From the NCBI GenBank assembly GCA_900770325.1, contig CAAGKE010000058.1:1-26738 (forward strand): a stretch of 26,738 nt of DNA, in the 5' to 3' direction. The stretch comes from Lachnospiraceae bacterium (GTDB lineage Bacteria; Bacillota; Clostridia; Lachnospirales; Lachnospiraceae). Both the position numbers and the translations under genes were made by a program. Every line of letters begins with the position of its first letter. Position 1 is the stretch's first letter. Under the pieces are notes generated by a model. The model was not told the DNA's origin. It ran no database searches and saw only the letters and a program-made list of their open reading frames with translations. Shown here piece after piece: positions 1 through 6,960 of this stretch.

Positions 1-130
1 ACAATTTCGTCTTGGTGGGAGTCCAATCTCCTTCCAAGATAAAGCCTCCGGCGGACCGCAGGCGTGGTCAGTGGAAGAAAGCAACGCATTCGACCACGCC
101 GCGGCAAGAACGCCAGAGGCGTTCTTGAAT
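1..130. repeat. Structured intergenic repeat, copy 1 (about 130 bp, three hairpins)
   Basis: This stretch aligns without gaps to 10682-10811, with about six substitutions in 130 bases. It contains three inverted repeats: an imperfect hairpin at about 11-40, ggcgtggtc/gaccacgcc at 61-69 and 92-100, and a 10-bp stem with a 3-base loop at 105-127. No T-run follows the last stem, so it is not an ordinary terminator. No protein is apparent. The left end may extend beyond the window. It is probably a dispersed palindromic element or a structured RNA module. Confidence 0.8.
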
Positions 131-199
131 ATGGATGAGTATCAGGTAAATATGGTTTGTGAATAGTTGTTGAAAAGTATGAAAAAAGAATAAAACCTA

Positions 200-227
200 T
201 TGACGGGAATTCGGGCTGTGCTATAAT
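200..227 (+). promoter_or_regulatory. Sigma-A promoter of ftsH
   Basis: TTGACG at 200-205 and a perfect TATAAT at 222-227 are separated by 16 bases. Transcription should start near 234, immediately before or inside the CIRCE operator at 238-264. Confidence 0.85.
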
Positions 228-237
228 GAAATCAAAA

Positions 238-264
238 TTAGCACTCGGAATGAGAGAGTGCTAA
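238..264 (+). promoter_or_regulatory. CIRCE operator (HrcA binding site)
   Basis: A perfect inverted repeat, TTAGCACTC-N9-GAGTGCTAA, matches the canonical CIRCE element bound by the heat-shock repressor HrcA. It lies just after the -10 box at 222-227, where repressor binding would block initiation, about 100 bases upstream of ftsH. This predicts heat-inducible, HrcA-repressed transcription of ftsH and probably of the gene behind it. No groESL or dnaK gene is in the window. Confidence 0.93.
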
Positions 265-360
265 TTTTGAAAATCGCAGCATTGATACAAGGTATTCTGC
301 TGATAATAAAGTGAAGCGTAACCGAGTGGACAGGAACGAAATGGAATCGAGGGAGGGAAT

Positions 361-2178
361 ATGATGAATGAAGTAAAAAAGCCGAAAAAGCCCCTGATAT
401 TTTATTATGCGATCGTGATGGGAGTTCTTTTGCTGGTGAATTTCCTGCTGATGCCGTATCTGATGGAGCGCAGGGTAAAAGAGGTGGACTATGGTACTTT
501 TATGACCATGACAGAGGACAGGGACATCGGGCAGGTGGAGATAGAGACCAACCAGATCATCTTTACGAATAAGGACAACACCCAGGTATATAAAACCGGG
601 CTGCTGGATGATCCGGGACTGGTGGACCGGCTGCATGATTCCGGTGCTGTATTTGCCAGTGAGATCATTGAGGAAGCATCTCCTCTGCTGAGCTTTCTGC
701 TTTCCTGGATCCTGCCTCTGGTGCTTTTTATCGGGCTGGGACAGCTCCTTTCCAAAAAGCTGATGGAAAAGATGGGCGGACCCAATGCCATGAGCTTTAA
801 TACAGGAAAAAGCAGTGCAAAGATATATGTAAAGTCTTCGGACGGAATTACTTTTGATGATGTGGAAGGCGTGGATGAAGCTGAGGAAAATCTGGTGGAG
901 ATCGTGGACTATCTCCATAATCCCGGAAAGTATAAGGAGATCGGTGCTTCTATGCCGAAGGGTGTGCTGCTTGTAGGCCCTCCCGGAACCGGAAAAACCA
1001 TGCTGGCCAAGGCTGTGGCAGGGGAAGCCAATGTGCCTTTCTTCTCCATATCCGGTTCGGAATTCGTGGAAATGTTTGTAGGTATGGGCGCTTCCAAGGT
1101 AAGAGATCTGTTTAAGCAGGCCAAGGAAAAAGCTCCCTGTATTGTGTTTATCGATGAGATCGATGCCATCGGACAGAAGCGAAACAGCGGACAGATGGGC
1201 GGCAATGATGAGCGGGAGCAGACGCTGAATCAGCTTCTTACGGAGATGGATGGATTTGAAGGGGACAACGGTGTGATCATCCTGGCAGCCACCAACCGTC
1301 CGGAGGCGCTGGATCCCGCATTGACCCGTCCGGGACGGTTTGACAGACGGGTACCGGTGGAACTGCCGGATCTGAAAGGCAGAGAAGCCATTTTAAAGGT
1401 ACATGCGAAAAAAGTGAAGATTGCGGATGATGTGGATTTTTCAAAGATCGCCCGTATGGCTTCCGGAGCCTCCGGAGCAGAGCTGGCCAACATCATAAAT
1501 GAGGCGGCGCTTCGGGCCGTGCGGTCTGGAAGAAAGTTTGCCACTCAGGCAGATCTGGAGGAAAGCATCGAGGTGGTCATCGCCGGATATCAGAAGAAAA
1601 ACGCGATTCTTACTGACAGAGAGAAGCTGATTGTTTCATACCATGAGATCGGGCATGCCCTGGTGGCTGCGAAGCAGACGGAGTCAGCCCCGGTACAGAA
1701 GATTACCATTATTCCCAGAACCTCCGGTGCGCTGGGGTATACCATGCAGGTGGAAGAGGGAAATCATTACCTTATGAGCAAAGAAGAACTGGAGAATAAG
1801 ATCGCTACTTATACCGGAGGACGGGCAGCGGAAGAGATACGGTTTGGTTCTGTGACTACCGGAGCTGCCAACGATATTGAACAGGCAACAAAGCTGGCCA
1901 GAGCGATGATCACACAGTATGGTATGAGCAAGGATTTTGGCATGGTGGCAATGGAGACGGTGAATAATCAGTATCTGGGCGGGGATACTACCCTGGCCTG
2001 CTCCGCCGCGACCCAGAGCAAAATTGACGACGAGGTGGTGGCACTGGTAAAGAAGCAGTATGATAAAGCGGTTAAGATCCTGATGGATAACCGGGAAAAG
2101 CTGGCGGAGCTGTCCCAGTTCCTGTATGAAAAAGAAACGATCACCGGCGAAGAATTTATGGAAATATTAAACAGTTAA
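361..2178 (+). CDS. ftsH: ATP-dependent zinc metalloprotease FtsH
   Basis: Membrane-anchored AAA+ protease that unfolds and degrades membrane and short-lived cytosolic proteins. The 605 residues show an N-terminal membrane segment (about 13-34), a small extracytoplasmic part, a second membrane segment (about 108-130), then the AAA domain. Walker A is GPPGTGKT at 206-213, Walker B is FIDEID at 263-268, and the second region of homology includes RPGRFDR near 323-329. The zinc site is HEIGH at 428-432, with D505 as likely third ligand. The usual motif is HEAGH, so the Ala-to-Ile change is a mild deviation that keeps both His and Glu. GGGAGGG lies 3 bases before ATG 361 and 6 before ATG 364, so ATG 364 is an equally good start. 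Controlled by promoter plus CIRCE. It may be a second FtsH paralogue rather than the housekeeping copy; no tilS or hpt gene is adjacent. Confidence 0.95.
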   Translation: MMNEVKKPKKPLIFYYAIVMGVLLLVNFLLMPYLMERRVKEVDYGTFMTMTEDRDIGQVEIETNQIIFTNKDNTQVYKTGLLDDPGLVDRLHDSGAVFASEIIEEASPLLSFLLSWILPLVLFIGLGQLLSKKLMEKMGGPNAMSFNTGKSSAKIYVKSSDGITFDDVEGVDEAEENLVEIVDYLHNPGKYKEIGASMPKGVLLVGPPGTGKTMLAKAVAGEANVPFFSISGSEFVEMFVGMGASKVRDLFKQAKEKAPCIVFIDEIDAIGQKRNSGQMGGNDEREQTLNQLLTEMDGFEGDNGVIILAATNRPEALDPALTRPGRFDRRVPVELPDLKGREAILKVHAKKVKIADDVDFSKIARMASGASGAELANIINEAALRAVRSGRKFATQADLEESIEVVIAGYQKKNAILTDREKLIVSYHEIGHALVAAKQTESAPVQKITIIPRTSGALGYTMQVEEGNHYLMSKEELENKIATYTGGRAAEEIRFGSVTTGAANDIEQATKLARAMITQYGMSKDFGMVAMETVNNQYLGGDTTLACSAATQSKIDDEVVALVKKQYDKAVKILMDNREKLAELSQFLYEKETITGEEFMEILNS

Positions 2179-2224
2179 GAGGGAAAAGAAAAAGACAAAA
2201 GCAGGAAAGGAAGAGAGGGTGGTT

Positions 2225-3055
2225 ATGAAAAGAACCTGTAAACAGTGTGGGAAAGAGTTTGAAATATCACCAAGTGAGATTCAGTTTTATAAGAAGAGAA
2301 AACTGAATCTTCCAAGGCGCTGCAAGGAGTGCCGGGAACAGAATAAGAGCGGGCAAAAGCCGGAATTCTGTTCGGAAACAGAAAGCGGCGCAAGGTATGC
2401 TGCGGCGGACAGTATTGCGGAAAATGGCAGCGTCACAAATAGAAGTGACAGAAGAACGGGCAGCGGTATGAGAAACAGCAGCGGCGAGCCGGGAGGCGGC
2501 AGCATGAGAAACAGCAGCGGCGGGCCGGGAAGCGGCAGCATGAGAAACAGCAGCGGCGGGTCGGGAAGCGGCAGCAGGGGAAACAGCAGCGGCGAGCCGG
2601 GAAGCGGCAGCATGAGGAACAGCGGCGGCAGAGCAGGAAGCAGTACAGGCAGCAGTCGCTCTGGAAAGAGCAGGGGGAAAAATATAGCCGGCCTGATCGT
2701 TTTAGTGCTCCTTCTGATCGTTGGTGCCGCAACCGGATGGGATAAGTTTTCCACCAGTCAGGATGCGGCCGGAAATTTCAGCGAAAAGCCCCTGGGATTT
2801 CGTTCCAGTCGGCTTCTGGAAGAGCATTACGAAAAGCATGGAATCGAGATGGGCTTTGATTCAGCAGAGGATTATGAAGCGGCTGCGGAAAAGGTGGTGC
2901 TGAATGACCGGGCACTGCATAAAGAAGAAAAAGAAGACGGGGATGATGTTTATTATCTGGAATCCACCAATGAGCTGGTGATCGTTTCCACAGACGGATA
3001 TATCCGTACCTACTTTGAGCCGGAGGATGGCCTGGAATATTTTAAGAAACAGTGA
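2225..3055 (+). CDS. Zinc-ribbon membrane protein with Gly/Ser repeats and a C-terminal barnase-like (BECR-type) domain
   Basis: Function not established. The 276 residues fall into four parts. A zinc ribbon at 1-40 has C5/C8 and C33/C36 and resembles the zf-trcl family (CGKEF, then FY, then PRRC and CREQ). A low-complexity Gly/Ser/Asn linker at about 75-145 includes five 12-residue repeats. One hydrophobic segment at 154-172 is preceded by a basic stretch, which suggests the N-terminus is inside. The C-terminal domain (about 193-276) has HYEKHG at 201-206, GFDSAEDYEAAA, and near the end GYIRTYFEPEDG. That pattern resembles the BECR nuclease-like domains found in phage head proteins and polymorphic toxins, by my recollection of the family. 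ATG 2225 is preferred to GTG 2219 because of the AGAGAGGG-type site upstream. It lies 46 bases after ftsH and is probably co-transcribed with it. Confidence 0.75.
   Translation: MKRTCKQCGKEFEISPSEIQFYKKRKLNLPRRCKECREQNKSGQKPEFCSETESGARYAAADSIAENGSVTNRSDRRTGSGMRNSSGEPGGGSMRNSSGGPGSGSMRNSSGGSGSGSRGNSSGEPGSGSMRNSGGRAGSSTGSSRSGKSRGKNIAGLIVLVLLLIVGAATGWDKFSTSQDAAGNFSEKPLGFRSSRLLEEHYEKHGIEMGFDSAEDYEAAAEKVVLNDRALHKEEKEDGDDVYYLESTNELVIVSTDGYIRTYFEPEDGLEYFKKQ
2468..2647 (+). repeat. Five tandem 36-bp units inside the zinc-ribbon gene
   Basis: Units begin at 2468, 2504, 2540, 2576 and 2612, each 36 bases, so the frame is kept. The encoded 12-residue unit is close to MRNSSGGPGSGS; the fourth begins with R and the fifth is diverged. 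The repeat encodes a flexible linker between the zinc ribbon and the membrane segment. In-frame tandem units like these can change copy number between strains. Confidence 0.9.
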
Positions 3056-3203
3056 AAAAACAGTTATTGTCCAGGGGATACACCTGAACAATGACAAAAA
3101 GCAGAAAAAGAAACAGAAAAAGAAGCAGAAAAAGAAGCAGGAAAATTCCGAAATATGGTTGTTGACTTTGAAAATCCATGATAGACTATCAAGGGCAGTA
3201 ACA

Positions 3204-3293
3204 ATGAATTATTGTTGTGCGCAGTTCAACAATAGACGGAGAGACTGCTTCTTTTTTGTGCGACAGGATAAATGGGAGTTCCGCAAAATTTAA
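3204..3293 (+). CDS. Possible 29-residue leader peptide upstream of rnfC
   Basis: A small reading frame begins ATG-AAT-TAT-TGT-TGT and ends with TAA at 3291-3293. AAGGG lies 8 bases before the start. The peptide begins MNYCC, is rich in Arg and Phe, and has three Cys in total. The frame overlaps the hairpins of the rnf leader, and its stop codon sits inside the first arm of the inverted repeat at 3281-3324. I recognise no family. The frame continues upstream without a stop, so it could be chance. Confidence 0.2.
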   Translation: MNYCCAQFNNRRRDCFFFVRQDKWEFRKI

Positions 3294-3324
3294 TTCATGA
3301 ATTTCTCATAGTTGAATTTTGCGG
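3281..3324 (+). promoter_or_regulatory. Inverted repeat just upstream of rnfC
   Basis: Arms ccgcaaaatt (3281-3290) and aattttgcgg (3315-3324) are perfectly complementary, and the pairing extends inward with G-U pairs. The loop contains a second palindrome, aattcatgaatt, at 3292-3303. There is no T-run, so it is not a terminator. It could be a protein operator or an RNA structure controlling rnfC expression; its end is 21 bases before the ribosome binding site AGGGAGG at 3346-3352. Confidence 0.5.
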
Positions 3325-3360
3325 TTATCCCAGACAGAATCTTTCAGGGAGGAAGATGAA

Positions 3361-4713
3361 ATGAAGAAGATTACATTTCGGGGAGGTGTGCATCCCCGGG
3401 ACTGCAAGGAATACTCCAGGGATATTCCCTTTCAGGAATATTTGCCCACAGGAGAGCTGGTGTTTCCGCTGAATCAGCATATCGGGAAACCTGCTGCGCC
3501 TGTGGTGAAAAAAGGAGATCCGGTGCTGGTGGGGCAGTTGATTGCACAGGCAGATGGTTTTGTGTCGGCCAATATCTACAGCTCCTGTTCCGGAACCGTA
3601 AAGGGTATCGAACCCCGCCGGACCGTGACAGGAACTTCGACCCAGGCAATTGTGATTGAAAATGACGGTCAGTTTACTCTGGCAGAAGGAATCGGAGCAG
3701 AGCGGGATTATGAAAAGATGTCCGGTCAGGAGATTCTGGATGCGGTAAAATGGGCCGGAATCGTGGGACTGGGAGGTGCCGGATTTCCCACCAATGTGAA
3801 GCTGATGCCTAAGAACCCGGATGAGATCCAATACATTATTGCCAACGGTGCAGAATGTGAGCCTTATATTACCTGTGATGATCAGCTGATGCGCAGTTTC
3901 CCGGAGGAGATCGTTACGGGAATGAAGATCGTACTGAAGCTGTTTCCACAGGCGGAGGGTGTGATCCTGATCGAGGATAATAAGCCGGAAGCGATTGCTT
4001 CCATGGAAAAAGCCTGTCAGGGAAGCGGAAAGATCCGTGTGCTGGCGGTTCCCACCAAATATCCCCAGGGCGGCGAGCGTTCTATCATCAGTGTGGTGAC
4101 CGGAAGGCATCTGAAGCTGGGAATGCTGCCTGCGGACGCAGGCTGTATCGTGGATAATGTGGCTACCCTCCGGGCAATATACCGGGCGGTATGCAAGACA
4201 GAGCCGCTGTATGAAAAAACCATTACCGTTACCGGTGATATCGTAAAAAATCCCCGGAACCTGTTCGTCCGGATCGGGACCAGCTTTTCCGAGCTGCTGG
4301 AATGTGCAGGCGGGATAAAGGATGGAACAGAGATCAGGAAGGCTTTTTGCGGAGGGCCTATGATGGGCTTTGCCATGGCGGATCTGGATACTCCGGTGCT
4401 GAAGAATAACAATGCTTTGACGGTGATAAGTTATGATGATGTGGAGGAGGCCCAGAAGGAAATGACAGCCTGTCTGCGCTGCGGGCGCTGCAACCGGGTA
4501 TGTCCTCTGGGACTTACACCGCAGCTGATGGCAGTGGCTGCAGAGCGGAAAAATTATGAACGGTATGAAAAGAAGCTGTATGGCCTGGAATGCATTGCCT
4601 GCGGCTCCTGTACCTGGGTCTGCCCGGCGAAACGGCCGCTGATGCAGCTTTTTAAGAGTGCAAAGGGCGAGATCATGGCAGAAAAGAAAAGACAGAAGGA
4701 AGGGGAAAAATAA
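3361..4713 (+). CDS. rnfC: Rnf electron transport complex subunit C (RnfC)
   Basis: Peripheral cytoplasmic subunit of the Rnf complex; it carries the NAD(H)-side flavin site and iron-sulfur clusters. The 450 residues contain the flavin/NADH-binding motif GLGGAGFPT (about residues 136-144), the conserved YPQGGER segment, and two [4Fe-4S] motifs, C371/C374/C377/C381 and C411/C414/C417/C421, each ending in CP. The start at 3361 is set by AGGGAGG 8 bases upstream; the longer frame from 3319 lacks a ribosome binding site and begins inside the upstream inverted repeat. It is the first gene of the operon and abuts the next with no gap (TAA then ATG). Confidence 0.96.
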   Translation: MKKITFRGGVHPRDCKEYSRDIPFQEYLPTGELVFPLNQHIGKPAAPVVKKGDPVLVGQLIAQADGFVSANIYSSCSGTVKGIEPRRTVTGTSTQAIVIENDGQFTLAEGIGAERDYEKMSGQEILDAVKWAGIVGLGGAGFPTNVKLMPKNPDEIQYIIANGAECEPYITCDDQLMRSFPEEIVTGMKIVLKLFPQAEGVILIEDNKPEAIASMEKACQGSGKIRVLAVPTKYPQGGERSIISVVTGRHLKLGMLPADAGCIVDNVATLRAIYRAVCKTEPLYEKTITVTGDIVKNPRNLFVRIGTSFSELLECAGGIKDGTEIRKAFCGGPMMGFAMADLDTPVLKNNNALTVISYDDVEEAQKEMTACLRCGRCNRVCPLGLTPQLMAVAAERKNYERYEKKLYGLECIACGSCTWVCPAKRPLMQLFKSAKGEIMAEKKRQKEGEK

Positions 4714-6264
4714 ATGAACAGTAAGACAAAATTATTTAATGTTTCTTCCAGTCCCCATGTCAGAAGCAGATTATCCACGGGAAGAGTCATGTACGATGTG
4801 GTGCTTGCTCTGCTTCCGGCTGCTGCAGCCGGAATCTATATTCATGGACTTTCTGCGTTTCTGGTGATCGTGGCTTCGGTTCTGGCGACCACGGTGACGG
4901 AGAGCGTATTTGACTACATAGCGAAAAAGCCCAATACCATAAAGGATGGAAGTGCTGTGGTGACGGGACTGCTTCTGGCCCTGTGCCTTCCGTCTGATCT
5001 GCCTCTGTATATTCCCTGTCTGGGTGGTATTTTTGCGATTTTATTTGTAAAGTGCTTTTTTGGAGGACTGGGGCATAACTTCATGAATCCGGCGCTGGCA
5101 GGACGTTGTTTTCTGCTGATTTCCTTCGGTACAGTTATGACCCGTTATACCCTGGACGGTGTTTCGGCAGCTACCCCTCTGGCAGAACTGGCAGCAGGAA
5201 ATCCGGTTTCCCTCGGTCAGTTGTTTCTGGGAAATACCAGCGGTGTAATCGGATCATCAGTATTTGCCCTTCTGCTGGGCGGTATTTATCTGCTGGTGAC
5301 CGGCGGGATCACCTTTGAGATTCCGGCAGCGGTGCTGGTATCCTTCACACTTTTTCTCGCCCTGTTTGGCGGACATGGTTTTGATCCTCAGTATCTGGTG
5401 ATGCAGCTTTGCGGAGGCGGTATCGTGATGGGTGCCTTCTTTATGGCCACGGATCCGGTGACCAGCCCCGTAACCTCCTCCGGACAGATCCTGTTCGGTA
5501 TTCTGGTGGGCGTTTTAAGCGGAATTTTCCGTGTGTTTGGCGGTTCTGCAGATTCTGTAAGCTATGCGATTATTATTTCCAATCTGACGGTACCGCTGAT
5601 CGATGAGATTTCCATTCCGGTTCCGTATGGTTACCGCAAGCCGAAGGAGAAAGGAAGCCGGACGCTTCCCAAGTCGGCACTGATTCTGTGTGCGATCACG
5701 CTGATTGCTGGTGTGGTATTAAGTGGGGTATTTGATCTGACAGAGGAATCCATCGAGGCTCAGAAGCTGGCAGCAAATACGGCCTCTTATCAGGTGGTCT
5801 GCCCGGACGCGCAGGAGTTTTCCAGAGATGAAACGCTGGGCGCGGCTGTGGATGCACTGGAGGGAGAGCAGTACGGTACTTCCTTTGGGAAAGCATATAT
5901 TAAGGAAGCTCTTGTGGGTACGGACGCATCGGGTGCTGTGGCCGGATACATTATCAGTGTTACAAGTAAAGACGGATTTGACGGTGATATTACGCTGTCA
6001 GTGGGACTTACACCGGACGGTACCGTAAACGGTATTGCGTTTACGGAATTGAATGAGACTGCCGGAATGGGTATGCGCTGTGATGAAGAGGACTTTAAGG
6101 GACAGTTTGCCGGTGTAAAGACAGAAAGCTTTGTATTGGATAAAACCGGCGGTGCTTCTGCGGACAATGAGATCAATTCCATTTCCGGAGCTTCCATTTC
6201 TTCCGGAGCTGTTGTAAATGCTGTCAATGCCGCGCTGGACTTTTTCGCGGCGAATGTAGGATAA
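4714..6264 (+). CDS. rnfD-rnfG: Fused Rnf subunits D and G (RnfD-RnfG)
   Basis: One uninterrupted 516-residue frame covers two normally separate membrane subunits. Residues 1-305 are RnfD: multiple membrane segments, the flavinylation motif DGVSAATPLA with T154 as likely FMN acceptor, and ATDPVTSPVT at 245-254. Residues 306-320 are a basic linker (YRKPKEKGSRTLPK). Residues 320-516 are RnfG: one membrane helix (about 320-338), then the extracytoplasmic FMN-binding domain with ETAGMG at 448-453 and flavinylation motif SGAS at 491-494. The acceptor there would be Ser494 instead of the usual Thr. The codons run smoothly through the join, with no stop and no internal start with a good ribosome binding site. 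Known topology of the two subunits permits such a fusion, since the linker would be cytoplasmic. A sequencing frameshift is unlikely because no frame change is needed. Confidence 0.93.
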   Translation: MNSKTKLFNVSSSPHVRSRLSTGRVMYDVVLALLPAAAAGIYIHGLSAFLVIVASVLATTVTESVFDYIAKKPNTIKDGSAVVTGLLLALCLPSDLPLYIPCLGGIFAILFVKCFFGGLGHNFMNPALAGRCFLLISFGTVMTRYTLDGVSAATPLAELAAGNPVSLGQLFLGNTSGVIGSSVFALLLGGIYLLVTGGITFEIPAAVLVSFTLFLALFGGHGFDPQYLVMQLCGGGIVMGAFFMATDPVTSPVTSSGQILFGILVGVLSGIFRVFGGSADSVSYAIIISNLTVPLIDEISIPVPYGYRKPKEKGSRTLPKSALILCAITLIAGVVLSGVFDLTEESIEAQKLAANTASYQVVCPDAQEFSRDETLGAAVDALEGEQYGTSFGKAYIKEALVGTDASGAVAGYIISVTSKDGFDGDITLSVGLTPDGTVNGIAFTELNETAGMGMRCDEEDFKGQFAGVKTESFVLDKTGGASADNEINSISGASISSGAVVNAVNAALDFFAANVG

Positions 6265-6276
6265 GGAGGGAAGAAA

Positions 6277-6960
6277 ATGAATCCATATATGGAACGGATC
6301 AAAAATGGTCTGATCAAGGAAAATCCCTGTTTTGTACTGATGCTGGGTATGTGTCCCACGCTGGCGGTAACTACCTCTGCCACCAATGGTTTCGGTATGG
6401 GGATATCCACTTTGGTGGTTCTGGTGATGTCCAATCTGCTGATTTCCCTGCTGAGGAAGCTGATCCCGGATGAGGTCCGGCTTCCGGCTTATATTGTAGT
6501 GGTGGCTTCCCTGGTTACAGTGGTGGAGCTTTTGATGGAAGCATTTGTACCTTCCCTTTACAGTGCCCTGGGCATTTATATTCCGCTGATCGTGGTAAAC
6601 TGTATTATTCTGGGAAGAGCGGAAGCCTTTGCTTCCAAAAATAAACCGCTTCTTTCCCTGTTTGACGGTGTGGGTATGGGACTGGGCTTTACGGTGGCCC
6701 TGACTCTGATCGGACTTTTGAGAGAATTTCTGGGTGCAGGGACTGCTTTCGGAAAAGCAGTTATGCCGGGGAGTATTCAGCCTGTAGCAATTTTTATAAA
6801 GGCTCCCGGGGCATTTCTGATCATGGCCATCGTGGTGGCGGTGATGAATGCTTTCAGTATCAAGACCCGTGCCAACAAAATGGTGGAGGATTGTGACGGA
6901 TGCTGTGCCAACTGCAATACCAAATGCAGCCAGGAAAAGAAGGAAGGTGAGCAGAAATGA
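6277..6960 (+). CDS. rnfE: Rnf electron transport complex subunit E (RnfE), with a Cys-rich tail
   Basis: Integral membrane subunit that, with RnfA, holds a [2Fe-2S] cluster within the membrane. The 227 residues have about six membrane segments. The cluster ligands are visible as C26 in GMCPTLAVT and C109 in VNCIILGRAEAFAS. Beyond the last helix there is an unusual tail with C206, C209, C210, C213 and C217, followed by a charged end. Such a tail could bind a metal or cluster on the cytoplasmic side; this is inference. An AAGGAGG site stands just before the start. The gene overlaps rnfA by 4 bases (ATGA). Confidence 0.95.
   Translation: MNPYMERIKNGLIKENPCFVLMLGMCPTLAVTTSATNGFGMGISTLVVLVMSNLLISLLRKLIPDEVRLPAYIVVVASLVTVVELLMEAFVPSLYSALGIYIPLIVVNCIILGRAEAFASKNKPLLSLFDGVGMGLGFTVALTLIGLLREFLGAGTAFGKAVMPGSIQPVAIFIKAPGAFLIMAIVVAVMNAFSIKTRANKMVEDCDGCCANCNTKCSQEKKEGEQK

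Larger units (their letters stand above)
3056..3360 (+). promoter_or_regulatory. Leader region of the rnf operon with several hairpins
   Basis: This 305-base gap holds an A/G-rich run with short repeats of aaaaagaagcag (about 3100-3140), a possible -35 box TTGACT at 3162-3167 without a convincing -10, overlapping inverted repeats aacaat/attgtt (3200-3205, 3211-3216) and attgttg/caacaat (3211-3217, 3227-3233), and a last inverted repeat at 3281-3324. The two overlapping inverted repeats share one arm and cannot form together. A weak stem, gcagt/actgc (3221-3225, 3245-3249), is followed by T-rich sequence at 3250-3257 and could act as a poor terminator. Confidence 0.45.

Noticed and set aside
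2219..2224. GTG start for the zinc-ribbon protein
   Set aside because: ATG 2225 is better placed relative to the ribosome binding site and begins the zinc ribbon as in the family.
2468..2647. CRISPR array
   Set aside because: The units are contiguous, without unique spacers, and encode a repeat peptide in frame.
2287..2754. Leu/Pro-rich minus-strand reading frame opposite the zinc-ribbon gene
   Set aside because: It is the antisense of the Gly/Ser repeats; the composition follows from the repeats and there is no supporting ribosome binding site.
3056..3090. Terminator after the zinc-ribbon gene
   Set aside because: The inverted repeat (attgtccagg and cctgaacaat) has a mismatch and no T-run on the + strand; the T-run exists only in the opposite direction, where no gene ends.
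3211..3233. Possible Rex (NADH-sensing) operator before rnfC
   Set aside because: The arms attgttg and caacaat look suggestive but the spacing and inner bases do not fit the Rex consensus TTGTTAA-N4-TTAACAA.
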